The notes: generated by a model not told the origin, from the sequence alone. A stretch of DNA of 64,000 nt from Flavobacterium sp. JAD_PAG50586_2 (GCA_023213215.1 CP096136.1:1054001-1118000); one strand, 5' to 3'. Numbered from the stretch's first letter, positions 8,851 to 19,067 are shown. Translations and numbers: made by a program.

Positions 8851-10367
8851 ATGAACAAAAAAGTAATTCTAATGATATTGGATGGCTGGGGAAAATCTCC
8901 CGATCCAAAAGTTTCTGCCATCGACAATGCCAATATCCCCTTTATAAACAGCCTTTATACTAAATATCCAAGTGCCCAATTAAGAACTGATGGTTTAAAC
9001 GTTGGTTTGCCCGAAGGCCAGATGGGAAATTCAGAAGTGGGCCACATGAATCTGGGCGCCGGAAGGATTATTTATCAAGATCTGGCCAAAATTAATCTGG
9101 CTGTTGAAAATAAAACATTCAATAAAGAAAAAGCTATTGCCGATGCTTTCGCTTATGCAAAAGAATATGAAAAACCAGTGCATTTCCTTGGATTGGTTTC
9201 CAATGGTGGAGTACATTCGCATATCAATCACTTAAAAGGACTTATAGATGCTGCCTACGATGAAGGTCTTGAAAAAGTTTTCATCCATGCCTTTACTGAC
9301 GGCCGCGATGTAGATCCAAAGTCGGGTGCGGGCTTTATTGGCGACATCGTAGACCATATTAAAGGCACATCGGTTAAACTCGCAACGATAATCGGACGTT
9401 ATTATTCCATGGATCGCGACAAGCGATGGGAAAGGGTAAAACAGGCTTATGATTTATTGGTATTGGGAACAGGAACTCACTGCAAAGATGCCGTAAAAAG
9501 CATTGAGGAGCAGTATGCCCAAAATATTACCGACGAATTCCTTCCTCCTATTGTACTCACTAATGAAAAGGATGAACCGATGGCGACCATCAAGGAAGGC
9601 GACGTTGTAATTTTCTTTAATTTCCGTACCGACAGGGGACGTGAACTTACTGAAGTCCTTTCGCAGAAAGACCATCTCGATTTCAATATGCACAAGATGA
9701 ACCTGTATTATGTCACGATGACAAATTATGATGATACATTCAACAATATCTACCGAATCTTTGATAAAGACAACCTATCGGATACCTTAGGAGAAGTACT
9801 GGAAAGAAACAACAAGAAACAAATACGTATCGCTGAAACTGAAAAATACCCACACGTAACGTTCTTCTTTTCAGGCGGACAGGAAAGCCCTTTTGAAGGT
9901 GAAACGCGAATCCTGCGTGATTCTCCGAAAGTTGCCACTTATGATTTACAGCCTGAAATGAGCGCGTTTCAGCTTGCAGATGCTTTGGTTCCCGAATTGC
10001 AGAAAAAGAAGTGGATTTCGTCTGCCTAAACTTTGCAAATGGCGACATGGTTGGGCACACCGGTATTATGGAAGCTGCAATAAAAGCGTGCGAAGCGGTT
10101 GATAAATGTGTCGAAAAAGTAATTACAGCTGCCTTGGAAAACGGTTATACCACCATCATAATTGCCGACCACGGAAACTGCGAAACGATGATAAATCCTG
10201 ACGGAAGCCCGAACACAGCCCATACAACCAATCCCGTTCCGATTATTTTAGTTGATCCAGAATTGAAGACCATCCACGACGGAATCCTAGGCGACATCGC
10301 TCCTACTATTTTAGATTTAATGGGAGTTGAAAAACCGGCGGCTATGACAAGGAAATCTTTGTTGTAG
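8851..10367 (+). CDS. gpmI: 2,3-bisphosphoglycerate-independent phosphoglycerate mutase (frameshifted)
   Basis: Glycolytic enzyme interconverting 3- and 2-phosphoglycerate in the cytosol, dependent on Mn2+. The alkaline-phosphatase-superfamily metal residues are visible: MILDGWG at the N-terminus, the phosphoserine site MGNSEVGHMN, TDGRDVDP, NFRTDRGREL, and in the second frame ANGDMVGHTG and IADHGNCETM followed by NTAHTTNPVP. The first frame runs into WISSA at 10029; adding one A to the A5 run at 10003-10007 gives QKKEVDFVCLNFANGD and a 505-residue protein, the usual length. Since this is normally the only phosphoglycerate mutase in such genomes, a sequence error is more likely than inactivation. 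A hairpin leader precedes it and a terminator follows. Confidence 0.95.
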
Positions 10368-10391
10368 ACTTATATAATTATATCCTGCTCT

Positions 10392-10422
10392 AAAAGAGAT
10401 TCATTTTTGGATCTCTTTTTTT
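10392..10422 (+). terminator. Terminator after gpmI
   Basis: Stem AAAGAGATTC / GGATCTCTTT with an AT-rich loop, followed by a continuous T tract, starting about 25 bp after the gpmI stop and before the tetR promoter. Confidence 0.75.
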
Positions 10423-10450
10423 ATAAATAAAAGTTAAAATTTCAAAATCA

Positions 10451-10471
10451 ATAGTATTACTATTATCTTTG
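10451..10471 (+). promoter_or_regulatory. Promoter and probable TetR operator of the export operon
   Basis: A perfect inverted repeat ATAGTA-T-TACTAT at 10451-10463 is directly followed by the -7 box TATCTTTG at 10464-10471; the tetR start codon is at 10489. A repressor on the palindrome would cover the promoter spacer, so autorepression of the tetR-led operon is the simple inference. Confidence 0.55.
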
Positions 10472-10488
10472 CATAAAATAATATCATT

Positions 10489-11163
10489 ATGGATTCAATT
10501 TTATCAAATATAAAAATACAGGTCAACGAAAAAATATTCGTCAAAGACCCCGAAAGCTCAACCCTTGGCAAAAAAATTATTGAAGAAAGTATTATTCTGA
10601 TTGATGAGATCGGTTTTGAGGATTTTACTTTTAAAAAATTAGGCGAGCGAATTGGTTCCAACGAAAGTTCTATTTACCGTTATTTTGAAAGTAAGCATAA
10701 GCTTCTGGTGTATTTATGCTCTTGGTATTGGGGTTGGATGGAATACCGACTTGTGTTTTCGACTTCAAACATTAGTGATTCGATGGAGAAGCTAAAAAGA
10801 GCTATCACAATTGTTACCGAAAAAATAGAAGACGATAGCACAACGCTTCATATTAATGAAGGAATTCTCAATCGTATCATCATTATACAATTTACCAAAA
10901 CCCTTTTAACTAAAGAAGTTGATGAGGAGAACAAAGAAGGTTTCTTTTTAGTGTATAAAAGGGTTATTAATCGAATTATCGATATCATTCAAGAGGTAAA
11001 TCCAGAGTATGTATTTGCCAAAAGTTTGGCTTCTTCCGTCGTGGAAGGCTCGTTACACCAGCACTTTTTGAAAGACCATTTGAAAACCATCACAAATTGT
11101 AACGAATCCAATTCGTCTACTGATTTTTATCTTGATCTGGTTCAGAAAACTTTACGTAATTAA
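10489..11163 (+). CDS. TetR/AcrR-family transcriptional regulator
   Basis: A 224-residue regulator. The N-terminal DNA-binding domain (about residues 25-75) has the TetR helix-turn-helix: GFEDFTFKKLGERIGSNES then SIYRYFESKHKLLVYL. The C-terminal 150 residues form the variable ligand-binding and dimer part, with no recognisable ligand. It is the first gene of a tight four-gene operon (2 bp to the ABC gene), so it most likely controls its own efflux system. A perfect palindrome in its promoter is the candidate operator. Some family members act on envelope stress or antibiotics; nothing here decides the inducer. Confidence 0.88.
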   Translation: MDSILSNIKIQVNEKIFVKDPESSTLGKKIIEESIILIDEIGFEDFTFKKLGERIGSNESSIYRYFESKHKLLVYLCSWYWGWMEYRLVFSTSNISDSMEKLKRAITIVTEKIEDDSTTLHINEGILNRIIIIQFTKTLLTKEVDEENKEGFFLVYKRVINRIIDIIQEVNPEYVFAKSLASSVVEGSLHQHFLKDHLKTITNCNESNSSTDFYLDLVQKTLRN

Positions 11164-11165
11164 TT

Positions 11166-12829
11166 ATGGCACTAACCGCATCACAACGATTAATCAACTT
11201 ACTCAAATTGGACAGAAAAGATATCTCTCAAATCTTTTTCTATGCCATATTTGCAGGCTTAATAAGTTTGTCATTACCCTTAGGCATTCAGGCAATTATT
11301 AACCTAATCCAATCTGGCAGAGTGAGTATTTCTTGGATTGTTTTGGTATTTATTGTCATCGCTGGCGTAGCTTTGGTAGGCATTCTATCTTTAATGCAAT
11401 TGCGTATTACCGAAAATTTGCAACAAAAAATATTCATCCGTTCTTCATTTGAATTTGGATTTCGACTACCAAAAATTAAGACCGAGGCTCTGTACAATCA
11501 ATATCCCCCTGAATTGGCGAACCGTTTTTTGATACGCTTACCATTCAAAAAGGCTCATCAAAACTGTTAATCGATTTTTCATCGGCATTACTTCAAATTA
11601 TCTTTGGAATCATTTTACTGTCGTTGTACCATCCGTTTTTTATCTTCTTTGGATTTCTACTCGTTATTTTATTGTATATCATCTTCAGATTCTCCTATAA
11701 TTCTGGACTTTCCACTAGTTTGAAGGAATCAAAATACAAATATAAAGTGGTCAGTTGGCTACAGGAAATGGCTCGAAACAATTTCAGTTTCAAAAAAACC
11801 ACCAACTTTGATTTTGCTTTAACCAAAAATGACCGATTGGTTTCAGAATATCTTGCTTACAGAGAAAAACACTTCGGCATTATTAAAAGACAATTTACCC
11901 AATTAATCGTTTTTAAAATCATCATTACTGCGGGATTATTGCTGATTGGAGGCTATTTAGTACTAAATCAGAAAATGAATATCGGTCAGTTTGTGGCAGC
12001 GGAAATCATTATTTTATTGGTAATAAATTCTGTTGAAAAAATTGTAATTGGTCTCGAAACCTTATATGATGTCTTAACTGCTGTTGAAAAAATAGGACAG
12101 ATTACCGATTTGGAAATTGAGGAAACACAATCCAAAAAAGCAGATTTCTGCTATACGAACATTCAGTTAGATGCTGAAAACCTGAGCTATAAATTTCCGG
12201 ATGCTGCAAATTATGTTTTGGAGAAAATCAACCTAACCATTAATCAATCGGACAAAATATACCTAGAAGGTAACAACGGTTCCGGAAAAACCACGCTTAT
12301 CCGAATTTTATCGGGATTATTGCAACCCACATCCGGCTCACTTTACATCAATGACGACACGTACAGAAAAATAGATTTAGACCATTATCGTTCCCAAATC
12401 AGTACCATTATTACAGGAGAAACGCCTTTTGAGGGAACTATTTTAGAAAACATCACTTTTAACAATACTGTTGTGAGTCAGGAGGATATAAAATGGGCTA
12501 TTGAAAGTGTTAAACTAGGCGATTTCATCAAATCTTTACCCAAAGGCTTAGACACAAAAATCTTTCCGGAAGGCAAACAATTGTCCTCTTCCAATGCCCA
12601 AAAAATTCTTTTGGCCCGAAGTATCATCAATAAGCCAAAAATACTTTTCTATGAAGACGCCTTAGATAAAATGGATGATGAAGATGCCAACGAAGTAATA
12701 GATTTCATTACCTCAGCAGAAAACAAATGGACACTAATCGTCTCCTCAAAAAAAGACTATTGGAAAGAAAAATGCAACAGAAGAATTACGATGAAAGAAG
12801 GAAAAATTAGTAATGACATCAAACAATAA
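11166..12829 (+). CDS. ABC transporter, fused membrane and ATPase domains, degenerate ATPase (frameshifted)
   Basis: Exporter half-transporter of about 554 residues: membrane domain with hydrophobic helices (residues 1-310), then a nucleotide-binding domain. Walker A is intact (LEGNNGSGKTTL), but the signature is LSSSNAQ where LSGGQ is expected, the Walker B end reads ILFYEDALD (ED where DE is usual), and the switch His is absent (LIVSSKKD). ATP could bind while hydrolysis may be weak. The two frames join if the T6 run at 11525-11530 had seven bases (NRFFDTLTIQKGSSKLLIDF). It lies between tetR and an HlyD-type adaptor, as in type-I-like tripartite export systems. No peptidase C39 domain is present. 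Substrate unknown. Confidence 0.85.
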
Positions 12830-12834
12830 TAGCA

Positions 12835-14181
12835 ATGCTTAACATTTCAAACAACAATAGAATTGGCGAAAGCATAGAGCAATACAGCACATTCAAAACC
12901 TTGAGTGAAAGACCGTATTATCGTATTCTAAACAAAATAATCATTGGCGTTTCCGTTTTGGTTTTGATTATACTTTTTTTGCCATGGACCCAAAACATCT
13001 CGGGAAGTGGAGCAGTAACTACCTTAAAACCTGACCAAAGACCTCAAACAATTCACTCTGCCATAGCTGGTAGAATTGAAAAATGGTATATAAAAGAAGG
13101 TGATTTTGTAAAAAAAGGCGATACGATACTTTTCATTTCCGAAACCAAGGAAGATTATCTTGATCCAAATTTGGTAAAAAACACCGAAAGTCAACTGAAA
13201 GCCAAAGAAATGGCCGGAAAATCCTATGGTGGAAAAGTAAGTTCTCTTTCAGCTCAAATCGCTGCTATACAAAACGAACGTCAGTTAAAACTGCAACAAG
13301 CCAAAAACAAAATCAGACAATCGATTCTAAAAGTGAAAAGTGACAGTATGGATTTAGTCGCCGTAAGAACTCAAATCAAGATTGCCAATACGCAGTTTAA
13401 TCGGTCACAATCATTAAATAAAGAAGGTTTAAAACCCATGACTGATGTCGAGGAAAAAAGACTAAAACTGCAAGAGGTTGAAGCTAAAATCATCACGCAG
13501 GAAAACAAATTACTGGCCAGTGAAAATGAATTAATCAACGCCAAAGTAGAAGTAAACCGAATTGTAGCCGAATACAATGAAAAAGAGCAAAAAGCCAAAA
13601 GTGATCAGTATACAGCTCTCAGCAGTCAGTATGATACGGAAGCTCAGGTCAGCAAATTGAAAAATCAGTATACCAATTACCAAATCAGAAACGGTATGTA
13701 TTACATCAAAGCGCCTCAAAGTGGTTATGTGAACCGTACGTTACAATCGGGAATTGGAGAAACCATTAAAGAAGGCACTCAAATCGTGAGCATTATGCCT
13801 TCTAAATATGACATCGCAGTAGAAACTTTTGTGTCACCAACCGATTTACCATTATTGCACAAAGACGAGAAAGTTCGGGTTTGGTTTGATGGTTGGCCAA
13901 CCATTGTTTTCTCAGGCTGGCCTGGAATGTCTTACGGAACATTTGGCGGAAAAATCATTGCCATCGAAAACTTTATCAGTACCAATGGAAAATTCAGGGT
14001 ATTGATAGCTCCTGATGAAAATGAAGCTCCATGGCCCAAACAAATCAGCATTGGTTCGGGTGCACAAACGCTGGCTTTATTAGACAATGTGCCGGTTTGG
14101 TTTGAAGTTTGGCGTACACTGAACGGATTTCCACCCAACTATTATCAACCCAAATCAAATCTTCAAAAAGATAAAAACTAA
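12835..14181 (+). CDS. HlyD-family periplasmic adaptor subunit
   Basis: A 448-residue membrane-fusion protein. One transmembrane helix (about residues 34-54, IIIGVSVLVLIILFLPW), a first half-lipoyl segment (HSAIAGRIEKWYIKEGDFVKKGDTILFI), a long alpha-helical hairpin rich in Lys, Gln and Glu (about residues 105-275), the second half-lipoyl segment (YYIKAPQSGYVNRTL..GETIKEGTQIVSIMP) and a C-terminal beta-barrel. It would bridge the ABC exporter and the TolC-type channel. It starts 5 bp after the ABC stop, and its own stop overlaps the start of the TolC-like gene by 1 bp, so the four genes are one operon. Confidence 0.92.
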   Translation: MLNISNNNRIGESIEQYSTFKTLSERPYYRILNKIIIGVSVLVLIILFLPWTQNISGSGAVTTLKPDQRPQTIHSAIAGRIEKWYIKEGDFVKKGDTILFISETKEDYLDPNLVKNTESQLKAKEMAGKSYGGKVSSLSAQIAAIQNERQLKLQQAKNKIRQSILKVKSDSMDLVAVRTQIKIANTQFNRSQSLNKEGLKPMTDVEEKRLKLQEVEAKIITQENKLLASENELINAKVEVNRIVAEYNEKEQKAKSDQYTALSSQYDTEAQVSKLKNQYTNYQIRNGMYYIKAPQSGYVNRTLQSGIGETIKEGTQIVSIMPSKYDIAVETFVSPTDLPLLHKDEKVRVWFDGWPTIVFSGWPGMSYGTFGGKIIAIENFISTNGKFRVLIAPDENEAPWPKQISIGSGAQTLALLDNVPVWFEVWRTLNGFPPNYYQPKSNLQKDKN

Positions 14182-15568
14182 TGAAATCATTTGTGTTAGG
14201 CTTTCTTTTTCTGGGCTTTTCTGTTTGCGGACAAACCAGTGTTTCCAAAGAGCTCACCTATAATGAGTTTCTGGGTTATGTCAAAAAATACCATCCGTTG
14301 GTTAAAAGCGCCAACTTACAACTGAGTGCAGCTCAGGCAAATTTAATGATGGCACGAGGTGGCTTTGACCCAAAAATTGAAGTGGATTTTGAACAAAAAA
14401 ATTCAAGGACAACGAGTATTATTCGATACTGAACAGCAGTTTCAAAATTCCGACTTGGTATGGCGTGGAAATTAAAGCTGGATTTGACAACAATGATGGC
14501 ATCTATCTGAATCCCGAAAATACAGTTCCAAATCAAGGACTGACTTCGTTTGGGATTTCGGTTCCGTTGGGACAAGGATTATTTATCAACCAGCGTATGG
14601 CCGATTTGCGTAAAGCGAAAGTTCAAATCCGATTGAGTCAATCCGAGCGAAATCTGGAAGCTGTTGCTGTATTGTATGATGCTTCGACAGCGTATTTCAG
14701 TTGGAAGCGAAACTTCAGCGAAGTGCAATTGTACCAAAAATATGTAACCAATGCTGATGTTCGTTACCAAGGAATTTCCAAATTGATTGAACAAGGCGAC
14801 AAACCAGCTATTGATAGTATCGAAGCGGGAATAATCCTCAGAAACCGAATGTTAAGCCTCGAAGAATCAAAATTGAAATTAGCTAAAGCCAAATTAGAGT
14901 TAAGTAATTTTCTTTGGTTGGAAAACAATCTTCCGCTCGAATTGCAGGATGATATTGTACCTGAAGAAAACTTGTCAGCAACCATTAGGGAAACCCTTCG
15001 CACAAACGATTTGATGCTGGTCAATCCATCGTTAGACAAACATCCGAAAATAAATGCACTTGAAAGTAAAATTGAAATGCTGGACATCGAGCGCAAACTC
15101 AAAGCCAATATGTTACTGCCTAAAGTAGATGTAGGCTATTCGTATTTATCCGAACCAAGTTACATCGACAACTATCGATTCCAGGATTATAAAATTGGGG
15201 TGAATTTCTATTTCCCGTTATTTTTACGAAAAGAACGCGGCAGTTTACAGTTGACCAAATACAAACTTCAGGACATTAAATTTGATTTAGATTTAGAACG
15301 CGTGCAACTCAAAAATAAAATTAAGGCACAGCAGACAGAAATTGAATCTTTAGAGAAACAGCGACAAATTATTGCCAGTTTGGTCAAAGACAACGAAACG
15401 ATGCTGAGTTCGGAAGACCGGTTGTTTTCTTTTGGAGAGAGTTCGGTTTTTTTAATTAATTCGAGAGAGAACAATTTGGTTTCGGCACAATTATCCCAAC
15501 TCGCTATCGAAAACCGTTTTTTGGAATCGAATGCCTCTTTATTTAAAATCATGGCGAATCCTGAATAA
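14181..15568 (+). CDS. TolC-family outer-membrane efflux protein (frameshifted)
   Basis: Outer-membrane channel of the export operon. A signal peptide (MKSFVLGFLFLGFSVCGQ) is followed by the typical repeat YNEFLGYVKKYHPLVKSANLQLSAAQANLMMARGGFDPKIE, then two long helical hairpins. The frames join if the A7 run at 14395-14401 had eight bases, giving EQKKFKDNEYYSILNSSFKIPTWYG and a protein of 462 residues, the normal size for the family. The C-terminal repeat (SLEKQRQIIASLVKDNETMLSSEDRLFSFGES) matches the second half of the internal duplication. Together with the ABC and HlyD proteins it would form a continuous conduit to the outside. Confidence 0.9.
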
Positions 15569-15689
15569 ATAGTGCTAAATGAGTATTTTTACCGTCAGAT
15601 TTAAAGGAACAATAAACGGAAAGGGGTTAAAATTTTGACTTCCCACTATCCATACTATAAAAAATACAACCATACATTAAAGTGGCTTC

Positions 15690-17111
15690 ATGAAGAAACT
15701 TCTCAAGTTTTTAGTTTTAATCTTAACCGGATTTTGTGGCAATGCTCAAATTGTAACAATTCCAGATGCTAATTTTAAAGCTAAACTATTGGCGGCAGAC
15801 ACTACCAATACCATTGCCTATAATGGATTGGTCGCGATAAAAATAGATTCGAACAATAACAATGAGATTGAAGTTAGCGAGGCATTACAGGTCACCGGTC
15901 TAAATGTTACTATTGCTGACATATATGATTTAACCGGGATTGGATCTTTTACCACGCTGCGTTCCTTAAACTGTACTCAAAACCATATCACGGCAATAGA
16001 TTTATCTACTCTGACCAACCTGAAGTCATTATACTGCAGTCTCAATTTATTAACATCATTAGATTTAACTGGATTAACCAGTCTTGTAAATCTCGAATGC
16101 GCTGAAAACGTCCTTACCCAAATTAATTTTGCGAATCTAACTAGCCTTCAGACAGTAAACTGCCGCTTTAATTTCCTTACTTCCTTGCAGTTAAATGTAC
16201 AAACTAATCTTCAGTCCTTAAATTGTGATTATAATCAGTTAACGATACTAGATGTTAGCAACTTAACACAATTAACGTATTTAGCGTGTCAGTCTAATCA
16301 GTTTCTGAATCTGAATTTGAGTAATTTGTTGAATATAAATTTCTTAAACTGTTCTTTCAACCAGCTTTCAACATTAGATTTAAGTGGCCTGAATGATTTA
16401 ACTACCTTAAACTGTTCCCACAACCAAATAACAGCATTGGACATCACCGATCTTTCGCAGCTTAACTTTTTAAATTGCGAATCAAATCTAATCGGCAATG
16501 CTTTTCTTTTTAGCGATATGCCTGATCTGCATGCTGTATACTGCCATGAAAACCTAATTCCCTCTTTTGGTTTTAGCAATGTTGAAAATCTTCAGATTTT
16601 GGATTGCAGTTTGAATCAGATTTCCGATTTAGATGTCAGTTCATTACCGCAGCTATCGGTTTTAAATTGTAATGATAACACGCAATTAGTTAATCTGAAT
16701 ATCAAAAACGGTAACAATGAGCAGTTTTTAAATTTCTCAGGCAATCCAAACCTTATTTATGTTTGTGCTGATGAAGGACAGCTGACCGATATAGAGAATC
16801 TCATAACTCAATACGGATACACAAATTGTGACGTCAACTCCTTATGCGACCTGGCCACAAACATTTTTGATTTAGGCGAGGCTTTCAAGGTGTTTCCAAG
16901 TCCAGCTAAAAATTACCTACAGCTTCAGATACAGGTATCCATAACAATCCAATCCATTACGATTTATGATATCATTGGACAAGCAGTAATTATCATCTCG
17001 ACTACTAAAAATGTTTCTCCTATAGATGTCTCTGGCTTAAAAACGGGAATCTATTTTATCGAATTAACTTCTGATAAAGGAACCACAATTAAAAAGTTCC
17101 TAAAAGCATAA
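15690..17111 (+). CDS. Leucine-rich-repeat protein with T9SS type A sorting domain
   Basis: A 473-residue secreted protein. Signal peptide (MKKLLKFLVLILTGFCGNAQ), a short opening domain (VTIPDANFKAKLLAADTTN) usual for this class, then about 14 leucine-rich repeats of roughly 21 residues with the pattern LxxLxCsxNxLtsLdLsxL (about residues 75-360); one Cys recurs at the same place in almost every repeat. The C-terminal 75 residues are a T9SS type A sorting domain (VFPSPAKNYLQLQ... IYDIIGQAV ... GLKTGIYFIEL ... KKFLKA). It is therefore exported by the gliding/T9SS machinery to the cell surface or medium. Its binding target is unknown. Confidence 0.93.
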   Translation: MKKLLKFLVLILTGFCGNAQIVTIPDANFKAKLLAADTTNTIAYNGLVAIKIDSNNNNEIEVSEALQVTGLNVTIADIYDLTGIGSFTTLRSLNCTQNHITAIDLSTLTNLKSLYCSLNLLTSLDLTGLTSLVNLECAENVLTQINFANLTSLQTVNCRFNFLTSLQLNVQTNLQSLNCDYNQLTILDVSNLTQLTYLACQSNQFLNLNLSNLLNINFLNCSFNQLSTLDLSGLNDLTTLNCSHNQITALDITDLSQLNFLNCESNLIGNAFLFSDMPDLHAVYCHENLIPSFGFSNVENLQILDCSLNQISDLDVSSLPQLSVLNCNDNTQLVNLNIKNGNNEQFLNFSGNPNLIYVCADEGQLTDIENLITQYGYTNCDVNSLCDLATNIFDLGEAFKVFPSPAKNYLQLQIQVSITIQSITIYDIIGQAVIIISTTKNVSPIDVSGLKTGIYFIELTSDKGTTIKKFLKA

Positions 17112-17190
17112 CAAGCCCATCCAAAACAGCGTGCTTTTTTCATTAACACAATTTGGCAAAAGGCAGTCTTCGAAATCGGTATAAAATAAT

Positions 17191-17246
17191 TACTTTTGCA
17201 AACTGACTCGAGGCCACGGGCCGAACAGAACGAAGTTAAATTGAAG
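17191..17246 (+). promoter_or_regulatory. Promoter box and hairpin leader element, copy B (map)
   Basis: TACTTTTG at 17191-17198 fits the -7 box. The leader from 17203 contains ACTCGAG, a GGCC-ACG-GGCC hairpin, CGAAC and AGAACGAAGTTAAATT, and ends 3 nt before the map start codon. The four-pair stem here is the longest of the four copies. Confidence 0.55.
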
Positions 17247-17249
17247 AAT

Positions 17250-18068
17250 ATGATAATTCCAAAAACAAGAGAAGAAATTGAACTGATGCGCGAAAGTGCC
17301 TTATTGGTTTCCAAAACCTTAGGCGAAGTTGCCAAAGTCATTAAACCCGGTGTAACTACGTTGCAGTTAGACAAAATTGCAGAAGAATTCATTAGGGACA
17401 ATGGTGGGATTCCTGGCTTTCTTGGCCTTTATGATTTTCCGAATTCGCTTTGCATGAGTCCGAATGCGCAGGTTGTGCATGGAATTCCAAATAACAATCC
17501 GTTGCAGGAAGGCGATGTGATATCGGTGGATTGTGGGGTTTTGAAAAACGGCTTTTATGGTGACCACGCCTACTCTTTTGAAATTGGAGAAGTTGCTCCG
17601 GATGTAAAAAGGCTTTTAAAAATTACCAAGGAATCTTTGTATGTGGGAATAAGGGAATTCAGAATTGGCAACCGCGTAGAAGATGTTGGAAGCGCCATTC
17701 AGAAATATTGCGAAGCTAATGGTTATGGCGTAGTTCGTGAACTTGTAGGTCACGGATTAGGGACTAAAATGCACGAAGATCCGGAAATGCCAAACTATGG
17801 AAAACGTGGTCGCGGAAAACTATTTGTGGAAGGAATGGTTGTGGCTATCGAGCCAATGATTAATATGGGTACTAAAAACATCAAACAACTAAAAGACGGC
17901 TGGACTATCCTTACTGCGGACGGAAAACCAAGTGCCCATTTTGAACATAATGTTGCTTTAGTGGATGGAAAACCCGAACTGCTTTCGACGTTTCAATACA
18001 TCTATAAAGCTTTGGGAATAACTTCGAATGAAGAAAACGAATTCAGAAAAAATCCATTGATTTTATAA
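17250..18068 (+). CDS. map: Type I methionyl aminopeptidase
   Basis: Removes the initiator Met from nascent proteins in the cytosol. All five metal ligands are visible: the two Asp in VDCGVLKNGFYGDHAY, His in GHGLGTKMHEDP, Glu in EPMINMG and Glu in HFEHNVAL. The length, 272 residues from ATG 17250 (MIIPKTREEIELM), fits the family. The frame is open farther upstream to 17196, but that stretch overlaps the structured leader and would give an unusual extension, so 17250 is preferred. It shares a junction (TAATGA, 1-bp overlap) with the methyltransferase downstream, implying co-transcription. Confidence 0.96.
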   Translation: MIIPKTREEIELMRESALLVSKTLGEVAKVIKPGVTTLQLDKIAEEFIRDNGGIPGFLGLYDFPNSLCMSPNAQVVHGIPNNNPLQEGDVISVDCGVLKNGFYGDHAYSFEIGEVAPDVKRLLKITKESLYVGIREFRIGNRVEDVGSAIQKYCEANGYGVVRELVGHGLGTKMHEDPEMPNYGKRGRGKLFVEGMVVAIEPMINMGTKNIKQLKDGWTILTADGKPSAHFEHNVALVDGKPELLSTFQYIYKALGITSNEENEFRKNPLIL

Positions 18069-18903
18069 TGAAAAAAGCGTTCAAATTCATATTAAATACC
18101 ATTCCAAGACCCATCTTAATTCGCTTAAGTATTGTGGTTCGTCCGATATTGGCTTTTTTGTTAAAAGGAAACCGCTTTACCGACCCAATTGACGGAAAAA
18201 GTTTTAGCATGTTTCTGCCTTATGGCTACGGAACACAAAGAAACAACGTCCTTTCTCCAAGTACGCTTTCGTTGGAAAGACACCGCTTATTATGGCTGTA
18301 CCTTCAGAATGAAACCGATTTTTTCAATCTGAACTCGATTCAGATTCTCCAGTTACCAAAAACAAACGAATCCAATTACGGAAAGAAGCTGAAACAAGTT
18401 CAGCATTAAAAGTCCTTCATTTTGCACCAGAACAGGAATTTTACAAACGTTTCAAAAAACAGGTAAACATAGAGTATACTACAACCGATTTGCTTTCACC
18501 CTTGGCAGATGTCAAAGCGGATATCTGCAATCTGCCTTTTGAAGACAACACCTATGACATTATATTCTGCAATCACGTTTTAGAACATATTCCTGATGAT
18601 ACAAAAGCAATGCAGGAATTATACCGTGTCTTAAAACAGGGCGGTATGGGGGTTTTCCAGATCCCACAGGATTTATCCAGAGCAGTTACCTTTTCAGATG
18701 ATACCATTGTGGATCAAAAGGAACGCGCAAAGATATTTGGGCAATACGACCACGTTCGTGTTTACGGAAGGGATTATTTTGACAAGCTCAGAAGCATCGG
18801 ATTTAAAGTCATTGAAGAAGATTATACCAATAAAATTGCACCCGAATTGGTGGAGAAATATTGTTTGGCAAAAGGCGAAATCATTCCCATTTGTTTCAAA
18901 TAA
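18068..18903 (+). CDS. Class I SAM-dependent methyltransferase (frameshifted)
   Basis: A methyltransferase-11-type protein. The N-terminal 80 residues (MKKAFKFILNTIPRPILIRLS...) are basic and hydrophobic; the SAM fold appears after the break as KVLHFAPEQEFYKRF (motif I, altered from the usual Gly-rich loop), then ADICNLPFEDNTYDIIFCNHVLEHI and ELYRVLKQGGMGVFQIP. The frames join if the T6 run at 18319-18324 had seven bases, giving DFFQSELDSDSPVTKNKRIQLRKEAETSSALKVLHF with 278 residues in total. This family follows map in many Flavobacteriaceae by my recollection. Its substrate is not known. Confidence 0.83.
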
Positions 18904-18910
18904 AAATTTT

Positions 18911-19043
18911 ACCGCAGATTCGCAAATAAAAATTATACAAATAAAAATAATTTGCGAATTTGTGGTAGTAACTTAGTACAAAGAATAAAATAACCGCAGA
19001 TTCACAGATTAAAAATAATTTTAAAATCTGAGAATCTGCGGTT
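18911..19043. repeat. Two tandem related hairpins, REP-like, also terminators
   Basis: Hairpin 1 (18911-18966) pairs ACCGCAGATTCGCAAAT with ATTTGCGAATTTGTGGT, all 17 positions pairing if two G-U pairs are allowed. Hairpin 2 (18992-19043) pairs AACCGCAGATTCACAGATT with AATCTGAGAATCTGCGGTT, one mismatch, followed by a T7 tract. Both begin with ACCGCAGATTC, so they are copies of one element. They lie between the converging methyltransferase and M16 peptidase genes. Confidence 0.75.
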
Positions 19044-19067
19044 ATTTTTTTAGCTAAAACAGTAGAA

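Noticed and set aside
8851..10367. Programmed frameshift in gpmI
   Set aside because: The join is a plain A5 run with no slippery heptamer and stem-loop pattern, and the same kind of loss recurs in a dozen unrelated genes, so an error is far more likely.
10011..10367. Separate small gene after gpmI
   Set aside because: Its translation carries the ADHGNCETM metal motif of gpmI and is simply the 3' part of the same gene in a shifted frame.
17196..17249. N-terminal extension of map (18 codons)
   Set aside because: It overlaps the hairpin leader and begins with a TTG inside the promoter box, so it cannot be transcribed as mRNA from that promoter.
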